Positions 32,756 through 43,099 of a stretch of DNA of 64,000 nt are shown here, one piece after another. The position numbers and the translations under genes are program-made. This DNA comes from Halomonas sp. LBP4 (GTDB taxonomy: Bacteria > Pseudomonadota > Gammaproteobacteria > Pseudomonadales > Halomonadaceae), in contig NZ_PDOG01000002.1 of NCBI RefSeq assembly GCF_003202205.1, positions 263,148 through 327,147 on the forward strand. Reading direction: 5' to 3'. Numbering within the stretch: position 1 is the stretch's first letter; each line of letters begins with the position of its first letter. The notes under the pieces are model-generated. The model searched no databases, had not been told where the DNA came from, and worked only from the letters and a program-made list of their open reading frames with translations.

Positions 32756-33439
32756 CTATGCCGTGGGAGAGCCTCGCGGCCATAGCCGGGCCACCAGCGC
32801 CAGGCCCACGGCCAGCAGCGGCGGCCAGGCGCCCGCTGCACCCAGGGTCGCGAGGGTGGTCCCGCTCACCAGGCACCACAGGGCGGGAATGACCAGCAGC
32901 GGCCAGGCCCGCTGCGCCGGGGAGGCCATGGCCGCCATCCCCAGAGTGGCGATGGCGAGCGGGTCGGGGGTGAGTCCCAGGACCTCGGCACCCTGGAGCC
33001 CGCGCCCGGCGGGCAGGGCCATGAGCGGGTGCAGGATCAACGCATGGAGGAAGAGGGCGAGCCCCAGGCCGCGCGGCACGCTCCACCGTGCCGGCAGGCC
33101 GAGCCCGCCCTTCAACATGCCGAGGGCGATCAGCAGCAGCGCCTGCAACACGAACAGCGGGACGACATAGCGGATCCCCCAGTTGATGGGGGCATAGCGC
33201 TGCCACAGGAAGGCCCAGGCCACGAACACCCAGGCCACGGCGAGCAGGGCGGCGATCAGGCGGGTGCCCCAGGGGCGCGGGCGCAGCAGGGCGAACAGCA
33301 TCGCACCGCCCAGCCCCAGGGCCAGCAGCTGCATGGGCCACAGCGCCTGGTTGTGCAGCTCGAAGAGCCGCTCATAGACCCGCAGGGAGAACATCAGGAG
33401 GTCCTCGGGGCGGTAGCTCAGCCACTCGCTCAACCCCAT
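32756..33439 (-). CDS. DUF6064-type integral membrane protein
   Basis: The 227-residue protein has six or so hydrophobic segments. Its N-terminus (YRPEDLLMFSLRVYERLFEL, then HNQALWPMQ) matches the family I know as DUF6064. AAGGAGG precedes the ATG. The function is unknown. It lies next to the aldo/keto reductase gene on the same strand, with 25 bp between them. Confidence 0.7.
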   Translation of the reverse strand: MGLSEWLSYRPEDLLMFSLRVYERLFELHNQALWPMQLLALGLGGAMLFALLRPRPWGTRLIAALLAVAWVFVAWAFLWQRYAPINWGIRYVVPLFVLQALLLIALGMLKGGLGLPARWSVPRGLGLALFLHALILHPLMALPAGRGLQGAEVLGLTPDPLAIATLGMAAMASPAQRAWPLLVIPALWCLVSGTTLATLGAAGAWPPLLAVGLALVARLWPRGSPTA

Positions 33440-33464
33440 CTCGCCCTCCTTACCCTGGCGTCAC

Positions 33465-34400
33465 TCACAGCGCCCGCACGTGGTCGGCCATGCGTCGGCG
33501 CAAGGCGTCGTCGGGCAGCGGCGTGCCGGCGGCGGCCATGTTCTCCCGCACGTGGTCCACGCGGGTGGTGGCGGGAATGGCGCAGCTCACCGCCGGGTGG
33601 GAGATGATGAACTTGAGGATGAACTGCGCCCAGCTCTCGGCGCCGATCTCCGCTGCCCACGCCGGCAGTGGCTCCCTCGCCAGGCGTTCGGTCAGCCGCC
33701 CCTGCCGGAAGGGGCGATTGACGATCACGCCGATGCCGCGCTCCCTGGCCAGGGGCAGCAGGCGCTGCTCGGCCTCGCGGTCGACCACGTTGTAGGTCAA
33801 CTGGACGAAATCCAGCGGTGCGTCGCGCATGATGTGCTCGACGCCGTCGTGGCGCCGGCCGTGGGAGGTGGTGATGCCCACATGGCGCACCTTGCCGGCC
33901 GCCTTCATCCCGAGGAGGGTCTCGAGATTCGCCTCCCAGGCGACCAGGTTGTGGACCTGCAGCAGGTCGAAGCGCGGCACGCCCCAGTCACGGCGCGACG
34001 CCTCGACCTGGGCCGGCCCGCCGGCGGGGTTCGAGGTCCAGATCTTGTCCGCTGCGTAGACTTGGGCGACGGCATCGAGCGCCTCCAGCCCGTGGCCGAT
34101 GGTCGCCTGCGACGAGCCGTACATCGGCGAGGAGTCGATCATGCGCCCGCCCATGGCGAAGAACTGCGCCATCACCGCGGTGCACTCCTCGAGCAGCAGC
34201 GGGTCCTCGCCCACGTTGAAGGTGATCCAGCTCCCCAGCCCGACCAGTGGCAGCGGCTCGCCGGTGGACGGCACCTCGCGCATCTGGGGTCCCGGCTGCC
34301 GTGCCAGCGCCCCGAGCGGTGGCAGCGACGCGGCGGCCGCCACCGACAGCATCCCGCCCAGCAGCGTGCGACGCGACAGGGGGTGTGGATGATGGGTCAT
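33465..34400 (-). CDS. Tat-exported aldo/keto reductase
   Basis: The 311-residue protein begins with a twin-arginine signal (LSRRTLLGGMLSVAAAASLP). The mature part is an aldo/keto-reductase barrel with VGLGSWITFNVG, GGRMIDSSPMYGSSQ (catalytic Asp and Tyr), KIWTSNP and VRHVGITTSH. The start at 34400 is taken for the AGGAG spacing; ATGs at 34406 and further upstream are alternatives. Export would require a folded, cofactor-bound enzyme, which fits Tat. Confidence 0.87.
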   Translation of the reverse strand: MTHHPHPLSRRTLLGGMLSVAAAASLPPLGALARQPGPQMREVPSTGEPLPLVGLGSWITFNVGEDPLLLEECTAVMAQFFAMGGRMIDSSPMYGSSQATIGHGLEALDAVAQVYAADKIWTSNPAGGPAQVEASRRDWGVPRFDLLQVHNLVAWEANLETLLGMKAAGKVRHVGITTSHGRRHDGVEHIMRDAPLDFVQLTYNVVDREAEQRLLPLARERGIGVIVNRPFRQGRLTERLAREPLPAWAAEIGAESWAQFILKFIISHPAVSCAIPATTRVDHVRENMAAAGTPLPDDALRRRMADHVRAL

Positions 34401-34506
34401 GGTCATCTCCTGCACATGCTGCTGAAAGCAGTGTAGTTGCCTGGCGTGGCGGCTCGCGTGAGCCGCCTATACTGTGATCACACTGTGACCTCCAGGGAGG
34501 TGTTCC

Positions 34507-34950
34507 ATGCTTGCTCGTCTGGGTTATGGGATGGTAGCGGGGCTGGTGGCCACGCTGGTCATCTCGATGTTCCTGATCCTGCGCCTGTCGGCAGGGCTCA
34601 TGCCCTGGTACAACCCCATCGAGATCATGAACCTGACGGCCCAGCGCGCGCTGGGCACGCCAAGCAGCATCTACGTGGGTTGGACCATTCACTTCGTGGT
34701 CGGCACGCTGATCTGGGGCACGCTGTTCGGCCTGTTCGAGTCCGACCTGCCCGGCGGCACCGATACGCGTCGTGGGCTGGCGTTCGGCGTGATCGCCTGG
34801 CTGGTGGTGATGGTCACGGTCTTCCCCCTGGCCGGCTCGGGCTTCTTCGGCCTGGGGTTCGGCCTGATAGCGCCCATTTCCACCCTGCTGGGGCATATCG
34901 TGTTCGGGCTGGTGCTGGGGGCCACCTACGGCTGGCTGCGACGCCTGTAG
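34507..34950 (+). CDS. DUF6789-type membrane protein
   Basis: The 147-residue protein has four hydrophobic segments (GMVAGLVATLVISMFLILRL; IHFVVGTLIWGTLFGLFES; and two more). It matches a family I associate with DUF6789. CAGGGAGG lies before the ATG. The role is unknown. Confidence 0.75.
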   Translation: MLARLGYGMVAGLVATLVISMFLILRLSAGLMPWYNPIEIMNLTAQRALGTPSSIYVGWTIHFVVGTLIWGTLFGLFESDLPGGTDTRRGLAFGVIAWLVVMVTVFPLAGSGFFGLGFGLIAPISTLLGHIVFGLVLGATYGWLRRL

Positions 34951-35272
34951 CCAGTGACGTGCGACGAGCCCGCCCCGGTGGCGGGGTCGTCGCGGCTCAG
35001 GCCGGCGGCATCGTGGTGACGGGCACGGCGGTGGCGCTCTAGCGGCGACGGGACGCTGCCTTTGCAGCGCCTCGTCGCCGTCCGTCGACGGATCAGCCCC
35101 GAGCGTCGAACTAGCGGCGATAGCCCTGCTGCCTGACCGATATCTCGGTATTCTCCGGCCCTTTCTGTTATCATGCCCGCCTTCCCTTGCCATTCCCCCG
35201 ACTCTCGCCTCCTGGCTCCCGCCACCGCTCGCTTGTCGCCCGGCTCCCGCCCTCTATCGCAGGTCTATTTCC
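34951..35272. other. Intergenic region with hairpin and probable dbpA promoter
   Basis: A strong hairpin (34961-34993: GCGACGAGCCCGCC, loop, GGCGGGGTCGTCGC with one mismatch) ends the DUF6789 transcript. Nearer dbpA, TTATCAT at about 35168-35174 resembles a -10 box. No gene is seen. Confidence 0.45.
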
Positions 35273-36661
<1,389 letters not shown>

Positions 36662-36676
36662 CGGGAAAGGGGGAGC

Positions 36677-37537
36677 ATGAAGATACCCAAGAGATTGCAG
36701 CCGCTGGTCGATGACGGCCTGATCGACGAGGTCGTGGCCCAGTTGATGAGCGGCAAGGAAGCGCAGGTCTATGTGGTGCGCTCGGGCGGCGAGCTGCGCT
36801 GTGCCAAGGTCTTCAAGGAGGCCAAGCAGCGCAGTTTCAAGCAGGCGGTGCAGTACCAGGAAGGCCGCAAGGTGCGCAACAGCCGCCAGGGCCGGGCGAT
36901 GGCCAAGAAGTCCCGCTATGGCCAGAAGGAGCAGGAGCAGGCCTGGCTGAATGCCGAGGTGGACGCCCTCTACCGGCTGGCAGGCGCCGGGGTGCGGGTG
37001 CCCCGGCCCCATGGCTTCGTCGACGGCGTGCTGCTGATGGAGATGATCCATGATGCGGAGGGCTATGCGGCACCGCGGCTGGATGACGTCACCCTCGGTG
37101 CCGAAGAGGCCCGCGAACACCACACCCGGGTGATCGGCGAGGTGGTGCGCATGCTGTGCGCCGGCCTGGTGCACGGCGACCTGTCCGAGTTCAATGTGCT
37201 GCTCGATGCCCGGGGCCCGGTGATCATCGACCTGCCCCAGGCGGTGGACGCCGCGGGCAACAACAGCGCGGCGATGATGCTCGAGCGCGACGTCGACAAC
37301 ATGCGCGCCTACTTCGGCCGCTTCGCGCCGGAGCTGCTCGAGACCGACTACGCCAAGGAGATCTGGGCGCTGTACGAGTCGGGCGAGCTGCACCCGGAGA
37401 GCCGGCTGACCGGCTGCTTCGCCCATGACACCCGCCTGGTGGATGTCGATGACCTGCTGGCGGTGATCGAGGATGCCCGGGAAGAGCAGGCCGAGCGGCT
37501 GGCGGCGCTGGCGCGCAGCGAGGAGGATGAAGGGTAG
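36677..37537 (+). CDS. PA4780-type RIO1-like protein kinase
   Basis: The 286-residue atypical kinase has GKEAQVYVVRSGGELRCAKV (nucleotide loop and catalytic Lys), LVHGDLSEFNVLL (catalytic loop) and VIIDLPQAVD (metal-binding Asp), all as in bacterial RIO1-like kinases. It follows dbpA by 15 bp with an AAAGGGGGAG ribosome site, so an operon linked to ribosome biogenesis or translation is plausible. The C-terminus is acidic. Confidence 0.92.
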   Translation: MKIPKRLQPLVDDGLIDEVVAQLMSGKEAQVYVVRSGGELRCAKVFKEAKQRSFKQAVQYQEGRKVRNSRQGRAMAKKSRYGQKEQEQAWLNAEVDALYRLAGAGVRVPRPHGFVDGVLLMEMIHDAEGYAAPRLDDVTLGAEEAREHHTRVIGEVVRMLCAGLVHGDLSEFNVLLDARGPVIIDLPQAVDAAGNNSAAMMLERDVDNMRAYFGRFAPELLETDYAKEIWALYESGELHPESRLTGCFAHDTRLVDVDDLLAVIEDAREEQAERLAALARSEEDEG

Positions 37538-37569
37538 GGCCGGTGCGCAAGGACCGTGGGAGGATTCTC

Positions 37570-37598
37570 GTCACACCGGTACAAAAGCCTATTATAAT
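37570..37598 (+). promoter_or_regulatory. Probable sigma-70 promoter of the PPC-repeat gene
   Basis: A perfect TATAAT (37593-37598) with GTCACA 17 bp upstream as a weak -35 box lies about 80 bp before the start at 37680. Confidence 0.45.
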
Positions 37599-37679
37599 AT
37601 TGAGGTTGTATGATCCTTACGCCCGAGACCGGGCACTTCGTCAACCTCACGATGCTTGCCATCGAACAAGGATGATTCC

Positions 37680-39047
37680 ATGGCCACTCCCGTCTCTCCC
37701 CTGATTCTGACCGCCCTGGGCGGTGTCGCCATCGGCGCGCTCGCCGGCTGGCAACTGAACTCCCCGTCACCGAGCGATGACACGACCTCCGCCGCCGTCG
37801 AGGCGCCGCTGCAACTGGGGGAACGCCAGCGCGGCGAGATCACCTCGCGCAGTGAGCTCAACGGCAAGGATGGCAGTCGCTTCGCGCGCTACGTGCTGCC
37901 GCTCGAGGAAGACACCCTGGTCGAGATCGCGCTGGGCGGGGCCCTGCAGGGCGTGCTGGCGCTCTACGACGACCAGGAGCAACTGCTCAAGGCGGCCCCC
38001 ACGCTGCGCCACCGCATCGACGAAAGCGGCGACTACACCCTGGTGGTCAGCGGCAACGACGCCCATAGCTATGGCCCCTTCGAGGTCACCAGTCGGCGCC
38101 TCGAGCTCGACGACATCAGCACCCTGGCGGCGCCGTCGCGCCACGACGGCTGGCTGCAGGACGCGCCCGACACCTACACCCTGACCATCGAGGAGACCGG
38201 CCTCTACCAGATCGAGATGCGCTCCACTGACCTGGATGCCTACCTGGAGCTGGAGGGGCCGAACGGCTACCGGCGCGAGGACGACGACGGCGCCGACGAC
38301 CTGGACGCACGCCTCGCCGACTTCCTCGAGCCCGGGGAGTACCGGCTGACGGCGCGCGCCGCCTATGGCGAGGGCAGCGGTCTGTACACCCTCGCGGTGG
38401 AACCCCGGGAGCTGCCCGATGCCGGTGCCCTGCGCAATGGCGGCGAACTGAGTCACGATGAACCGCTGCATGGCTGGTTCAGTGGCCAGGGGCTGGAGTA
38501 CGAATTGATCCTGGAGAGCGCCGCCACCGTCACCCTCGACATGCGATCGTCGGATTTCGATGCCTTCCTGGAACTGCACGGCGATGGCGTATCGGTCAGC
38601 GATGATGATGGTGGTGGTGGTACCGACGCCCGCCTCTACCAGCACCTGGCCCCGGGCCGCTATACCGTCACCGCCCGCGGCTACAGCCAGGACGGCAGCG
38701 GCCTGTTCGAGCTCGAGGCGAGCCTGGGTGACGCCGGCGAGCCGGCCAGCGAGGGGCAGCTGGAGATCGGCGAGCCGGTCAGCGCCTGGTTGGCGCCCGG
38801 TGTCCGGGATGCCTATGCCTTCCGTGTGGAGCAGGCGGGACGCTACCGCCTCGACATGATGTCCGGCGAGCTGGATGCCTACCTCGAACTGGAGGGGAAT
38901 GGCACCGTCCTCAGCGACGACGATGGTGGCGATGGCTTCGATGCGCGCATCCAGGCGCACCTCGAGGCCGGTGACTACCGGGCAGTTGCCCGCACCTACG
39001 GCAACAGCGAGAGTGGCAACTACCGGTTGAGCGTCATCGCCGAGTGA
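37680..39047 (+). CDS. Membrane-anchored protein with three PPC-like repeats
   Basis: The 455-residue protein has an N-terminal membrane anchor or signal (LILTALGGVAIGALAGWQLN). The rest is acidic, with tandem beta domains like bacterial pre-peptidase C-terminal (PPC) domains. Three copies carry DLDAYLELEGPNGYRREDDD, DFDAFLELHGDGVSVSDDDG and ELDAYLELEGNGTVLSDDDG, each followed by DAR(L/I) and AGxYR..AR.YG...SGxYxL. A weaker domain precedes them. The Asp clusters suggest calcium binding. No protease domain is attached, which is unusual for PPC modules. AAGGA lies 7 bp before the ATG. Confidence 0.75.
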   Translation: MATPVSPLILTALGGVAIGALAGWQLNSPSPSDDTTSAAVEAPLQLGERQRGEITSRSELNGKDGSRFARYVLPLEEDTLVEIALGGALQGVLALYDDQEQLLKAAPTLRHRIDESGDYTLVVSGNDAHSYGPFEVTSRRLELDDISTLAAPSRHDGWLQDAPDTYTLTIEETGLYQIEMRSTDLDAYLELEGPNGYRREDDDGADDLDARLADFLEPGEYRLTARAAYGEGSGLYTLAVEPRELPDAGALRNGGELSHDEPLHGWFSGQGLEYELILESAATVTLDMRSSDFDAFLELHGDGVSVSDDDGGGGTDARLYQHLAPGRYTVTARGYSQDGSGLFELEASLGDAGEPASEGQLEIGEPVSAWLAPGVRDAYAFRVEQAGRYRLDMMSGELDAYLELEGNGTVLSDDDGGDGFDARIQAHLEAGDYRAVARTYGNSESGNYRLSVIAE

Positions 39048-39284
39048 GCCTTGCCACACCGGTCGGGCAGCGGCCGGTGTGTCGCCTTCGGCTCGTGAGT
39101 CTCCTTTGGCTTGTCCTTCCGGCTGCCGGGCTCGACGTCGTCATGGGCCAAACGGGCAGGTGGTAGGGGGCGGCATCTGCCCCGGGGGATTGAAAATCGT
39201 GCGGTCGTCCCCATGACAATTGCGTAGTCCCCCGGACTGCCCCGTGATGATGTCAACCGCGTGATCGGTTGGGAGGTAGGCGAG

Positions 39285-39653
39285 ATGAGACCCTTGCAGA
39301 TCAAGGAGCATTGGCGTGATTGGCTGATGTTGTTGTTCGGTGCCTGGTTGGTGGCGTCTCCCTTCGCCTTCGGGCATGCCATGACCGACGCCGGGATGGT
39401 GATGTGGGTTCCGGTGCTGATCGGCGTCGCGGTGATCGTGTTTGCCGTCGCCGTGCTCAGGAAGACCCAGGTGTGGGAAGAGTGGATCCTGCTTGCCCTG
39501 GGGGCTGCGCTGATCGTCGCACCCTTCCTGCTCGGGTATGCCGGCGTCACGCTGGCGATGTGGAACAGCGTCATCATGGGTCTGCTGGTGGGTGGCGATG
39601 CCGCCTGGTCGCTGTTCGTGCTGACCCACCAGGAGGGCAAGAAGACCGCCTGA
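39285..39653 (+). CDS. SPW-repeat membrane protein
   Basis: The 122-residue protein has four hydrophobic segments in two SPW-type halves (WRDWLMLLFGAWLVASPFAF and WEEWILLALGAALIVAPFLL). The ATG at 39285 is favoured by GGGAGG upstream. The function is unknown. Confidence 0.82.
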   Translation: MRPLQIKEHWRDWLMLLFGAWLVASPFAFGHAMTDAGMVMWVPVLIGVAVIVFAVAVLRKTQVWEEWILLALGAALIVAPFLLGYAGVTLAMWNSVIMGLLVGGDAAWSLFVLTHQEGKKTA

Positions 39654-39688
39654 GTCCGTCACGCCCATGATGTCATGACAAAACCGGG

Positions 39689-39712
39689 GAAGGGGGGCAA
39701 GTGCCCCCCTTC
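39689..39712 (+). terminator. Strong hairpin after the SPW gene
   Basis: An 11-bp perfect stem (GAAGGGGGGCA with TGCCCCCCTTC) lies 36 bp after the stop codon and is followed by TCTTCG. Confidence 0.65.
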
Positions 39713-39930
39713 TCTTCGTCGTGCGTTCCCCGCCGATCGAGGGCAACGCCTCATCCCGCCGATCCTGATGTAAATTGCATTCTCGATTCAGCTTTTGACG
39801 CCGGCGAGGGGGCGTGCTATTGACGAGAGTCGCAATGATTCCGCGTCAGCATCGGTCAAGGTCGCATGGTCAGCACTAATAAAGGGCGGCTGGATTGATC
39901 GCGCGGGATTCGCCACCGTGAGAGTACCCC

Positions 39931-41913
39931 ATGCAAGTCGCGACCCAGTGCCAGCCTCATGATCATGTCGTCCAGTTCTACGCGGACGAGACCTTCCTTG
40001 CCGATGTCGTGGCCGACTACCTCCGGGCCGGTGCCGACGCCGGCGAACGCCTGCTGGTGCTGTTGACGCCACCCCATCTGGCGGCCGTGCTGCAACGGCT
40101 GGAAGCCGCGGGCCTGGACACCGGCGCCGCCATGTCGAGCGGGCAACTCGAGGCATATGATGCCGACCTCATCCTCGAGACCATCATGCGCGACGGCATG
40201 CCGGTCGAGGCGCTGTTCGAGCGGCACCTGCTTGCCGGCATCGAGGCCGCCAGCCCCGTGCCCACCCGCGCCTTCGGCGAATTGGTCAACCTGCTGTGTG
40301 CCCGGGGCAACGCCGAGGCGGCGGTGCGGCTGGAGGCGCTCTGGCACGCGGCCTGCCATCGCCTGCCGATGACCTTGCTGTGCGGCTATGCCATGCAGCA
40401 TTTCGATCGGCCCGAGGATCAGGCGGCCTTCGACGCCATCTGCGATCATCACTCCCATGTCTTGCCGGCCGAGCACTACAGCCGGCTGGAGTCGCGGCAG
40501 CAGCTGCGCGAGGTCTCCCGCCTGCAGCAGCAGGTCCAGGCGCTCCACCACGAACGCGCCTCCCGCCGGCAGGCCGAGCAGAACCTGGCCGCGGTGCAGG
40601 AGTTGTGCGGCGAGATGCTGATGGAGCTGGCCGACCACGCCCTTCACGATGGGGTGACCGGCCTGACGAACCGCCGCCATGCCCAGCAGCGGTTGGCGGA
40701 GCTCATCGCCGATCTTCCCGGCCAGCGGGGCAGGGTGGCCGTGTTGCATGTCGACATCGACCAGCTCCAGGCCATCAACGAGTCGTTGGGCCTGGAGATG
40801 GGCGACTACTACCTGCACGAGACCGCCCAGCGCATCAAGCGCTGTCTGGGCGGCAGCGGGATCGTCAGTCGCCTCGGCAGCGATGAGATGATGGCGGTGC
40901 TGCCGGGCATCGAGCCGCTGGACGAGGTGCTCAAGGTCGTCGAGCGCCTGCTCGACTGGACCAGCAAGCCCGTCGAACTGGGTGGCCACAAGGTGGTCGC
41001 GAGCTGCTGTATCGGCATCAGCCTGTTTCCCGAGCATGGGCGTACGGTCGACGAACTGATGCGTCATGCCAATCGCGCCCGGCGCCATGCCCAGCGTCTC
41101 GGTCGTCGCCGCTACCATGTCTTCACCCCCGAGTTGCGCGACGACGACTTCGATCGCCTCGCCCTGCGTAGCGAACTCCGCGAGGCCCTGCCGCTCGGTG
41201 AGCTGGAGCTCTACTACCTGCCCACGCTGAGTGCACGCAGTGGCCAGGTCGTGGCCATCTCGGCACAGCCGCGCTGGCAGTCGAGCCAGTTCGGCACGAT
41301 GGAATCCGCGCGCTGGATGTCGGTTGCCGAGGAGGCGGGGCAGGCGGCCATCATCGGCCAGTGGGTGCTGGCGAGGGCGTGTCGCCATGCCAAGGCCTGG
41401 ATCGAGGCGGGCATCGACCTGCGGGTGGCGGTGCAGGTCTCGACCGCCGAGCTGCTGGATGGCGAGATCGTCGACCGGGTCGGCGAGGTCCTGGACCATA
41501 GCGGCTTGCCGGGCGAGATGCTCGAGCTCGAGCTGAGCGAGAGCGGCCTGATGCGTGCTCCCCAACGGGCCGCGGCCATGCTCGAGCGGCTCAAGGCGCT
41601 CGGCGTGCGGCTGACCGTCGACGAGTTCGGCAGCGGACACTCGATCCTCGGGCACCTCAACCGCTTCCCGATCGATACCATCAAGATCCACAAGCCGTTC
41701 ATCGCCGGCTGCCTCGACACCCCCCACCACCAGGCGATCATCGGGTCGATGATCGGCATGGCCCACCAGCTGGGGCAGCAGGTCATCGCCGGCGGCGTGG
41801 CGACCCGGGGGCAGGCCGATTACCTGCGCCAGCAGGGGTGTGATCTCCTGCGGGGGCCCCTCTGGTCGCGCATGGAGTACCGCGACGCCCCCGACGAGGA
41901 GGCTCCGGAGTAG
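39931..41913 (+). CDS. MEDS sensory protein with degenerate GGDEF and EAL domains
   Basis: The protein has 660 residues. Residues 10-170 form a MEDS/DcmR-like sensory domain (DHVVQFYADETFLADVVADY; LLVLLTPPHL). A coiled segment (about 185-235) follows, then a GGDEF-like domain with DGVTGLTNRR but RLGSDEMM in place of GGDEF. An EAL-like domain has ISAQPRW in place of EALLRW, ELELSESG, DEFGSGHS and IKIHKPF. Key catalytic and metal residues are replaced in both, so it is probably not a cyclase or phosphodiesterase. It could be a c-di-GMP-binding effector or a protein-interaction regulator. A c-di-GMP riboswitch candidate lies 13 kb away. Confidence 0.85.
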   Translation: MQVATQCQPHDHVVQFYADETFLADVVADYLRAGADAGERLLVLLTPPHLAAVLQRLEAAGLDTGAAMSSGQLEAYDADLILETIMRDGMPVEALFERHLLAGIEAASPVPTRAFGELVNLLCARGNAEAAVRLEALWHAACHRLPMTLLCGYAMQHFDRPEDQAAFDAICDHHSHVLPAEHYSRLESRQQLREVSRLQQQVQALHHERASRRQAEQNLAAVQELCGEMLMELADHALHDGVTGLTNRRHAQQRLAELIADLPGQRGRVAVLHVDIDQLQAINESLGLEMGDYYLHETAQRIKRCLGGSGIVSRLGSDEMMAVLPGIEPLDEVLKVVERLLDWTSKPVELGGHKVVASCCIGISLFPEHGRTVDELMRHANRARRHAQRLGRRRYHVFTPELRDDDFDRLALRSELREALPLGELELYYLPTLSARSGQVVAISAQPRWQSSQFGTMESARWMSVAEEAGQAAIIGQWVLARACRHAKAWIEAGIDLRVAVQVSTAELLDGEIVDRVGEVLDHSGLPGEMLELELSESGLMRAPQRAAAMLERLKALGVRLTVDEFGSGHSILGHLNRFPIDTIKIHKPFIAGCLDTPHHQAIIGSMIGMAHQLGQQVIAGGVATRGQADYLRQQGCDLLRGPLWSRMEYRDAPDEEAPE

Positions 41914-41997
41914 CGCCATCGTGCCGGCACCCGGCACGGCGTCCATCTATCTGGCATCATCGGTGGATCGCTTGACGGACAATCGAGGAGCCGCCCC

Positions 41998-42741
41998 ATG
42001 AGACTGCAACACGCCACCTGGCCGGAGGTGGAGGCCTATCTCCAACGCGCGAAGGGCATCATCGTGCCCATCGGCTCCACCGAGCAGCACGGACCGAACG
42101 GCCTGGTGGGCACCGATGCGATCTGCCCCGAGGCGATCGCCTGGTCGCTGGGCGAGCGGCACGACGTGCTGGTGGGGCCGACCCAGGCCATCGGCATGGC
42201 GCAGCATCACCTGGCCTTCCCGGGGAGCCTCACCCTGCGGCCGAGCACCCTGATCGCGGTGCTGCGCGACACCATCGTCTCGCTGGCGCGCCACGGCTTC
42301 ACCCATGTGTTCTTCCTCAACGGCCATGGCGGCAACATCGCCACCGTGAACGCGGCCTTCGCCGAGGTCCAGGCGGAGCGCAGCCTGCAGGGCCAGAGTG
42401 GCGAGCTCGAGCTGGCCCTGTTCAACTGGTTCGCCGGGCGGCGGGGACGCGAGCTGGCCGAGTCGCTGTACGGCGACGCCGAGGGCAGCCACGCCACCGC
42501 CTCGGAGGTGTCGCTCTCCTGGTTCGCCAGGCCGGAAGCGGTGAAGCAGGTGCCGATGTCGCCGCAGGTCGCCCCGACGGGCAGCGCCCAGTGCGATGCC
42601 GACGAGTTCCGCCGCCGCTTCCCAGACGGCCGAATGGGCTCGGACCCGTCGCTGGCCAGCATCGAGCACGGCGCCCGCTTCCTGGAGGCGGGGGTGGAGG
42701 ACGCCTGGGAGGCCTACCGGGCCTTTATCGGCCAGCCCTGA
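41998..42741 (+). CDS. Creatininase-family amidohydrolase
   Basis: The 247-residue protein has the family signatures IIVPIGSTEQHGPNGLVGTD (metal-binding Glu/His/Asp) and FLNGHGGN, plus GSHATASEVSLS. These enzymes cleave cyclic amides such as creatinine or formamidopyrimidines. CGAGGAGC lies upstream. The tautomerase gene follows 98 bp downstream. Confidence 0.9.
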   Translation: MRLQHATWPEVEAYLQRAKGIIVPIGSTEQHGPNGLVGTDAICPEAIAWSLGERHDVLVGPTQAIGMAQHHLAFPGSLTLRPSTLIAVLRDTIVSLARHGFTHVFFLNGHGGNIATVNAAFAEVQAERSLQGQSGELELALFNWFAGRRGRELAESLYGDAEGSHATASEVSLSWFARPEAVKQVPMSPQVAPTGSAQCDADEFRRRFPDGRMGSDPSLASIEHGARFLEAGVEDAWEAYRAFIGQP

Positions 42742-42839
42742 GCGTTGCCGCACCCCGGCGCCTCGGAGATCCGCCCCCTCGGCGGGTTTCCTGCTATCGT
42801 GGCGGATTCCAGACATACCGTTCACGAGAGGAGCCGAGC

Positions 42840-43037
42840 GTGCCCATCGTCACCATCCAGCAGTTTCCCCGCAGCGTCGAGAAGAAGCGCGAGCTCGCAC
42901 GGCGTATCACCGAGGCCTTCGCCGAGGTCTATGGTGCCAGTGAGGAGTCGGTGCAGGTGTTCTTCAGCGAGGTCGACGGCGAGAACTGGGCCAAGGGCGG
43001 GGTGATGGGCTGCGACCGGGACGCCGGGCCGCGCTGA
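42840..43037 (+). CDS. 4-oxalocrotonate tautomerase-like protein
   Basis: The GTG start with AGAGGAG upstream gives a 65-residue protein. Residue 2 is Pro (PIVTIQQFPRSVEKKRELAR), the catalytic N-terminal proline after Met removal. It continues with RITEAFAEVYGASEESVQVF, typical of the family. The start codon is decided by this proline. Confidence 0.85.
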   Translation: MPIVTIQQFPRSVEKKRELARRITEAFAEVYGASEESVQVFFSEVDGENWAKGGVMGCDRDAGPR

Positions 43038-43099
43038 CCGTGGCGCCTGTCGGCCCCCTCCGGCTCCTAGCTTGAGGGCATGCCCCCAGTGGAGGTCCC

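Noticed and set aside
30681..33341. 886-codon minus-strand frame covering the flavodoxin-UbiA gene
   Set aside because: Only its last 143 codons (SRPBCC) look like protein; the rest is antisense of the UbiA fusion.
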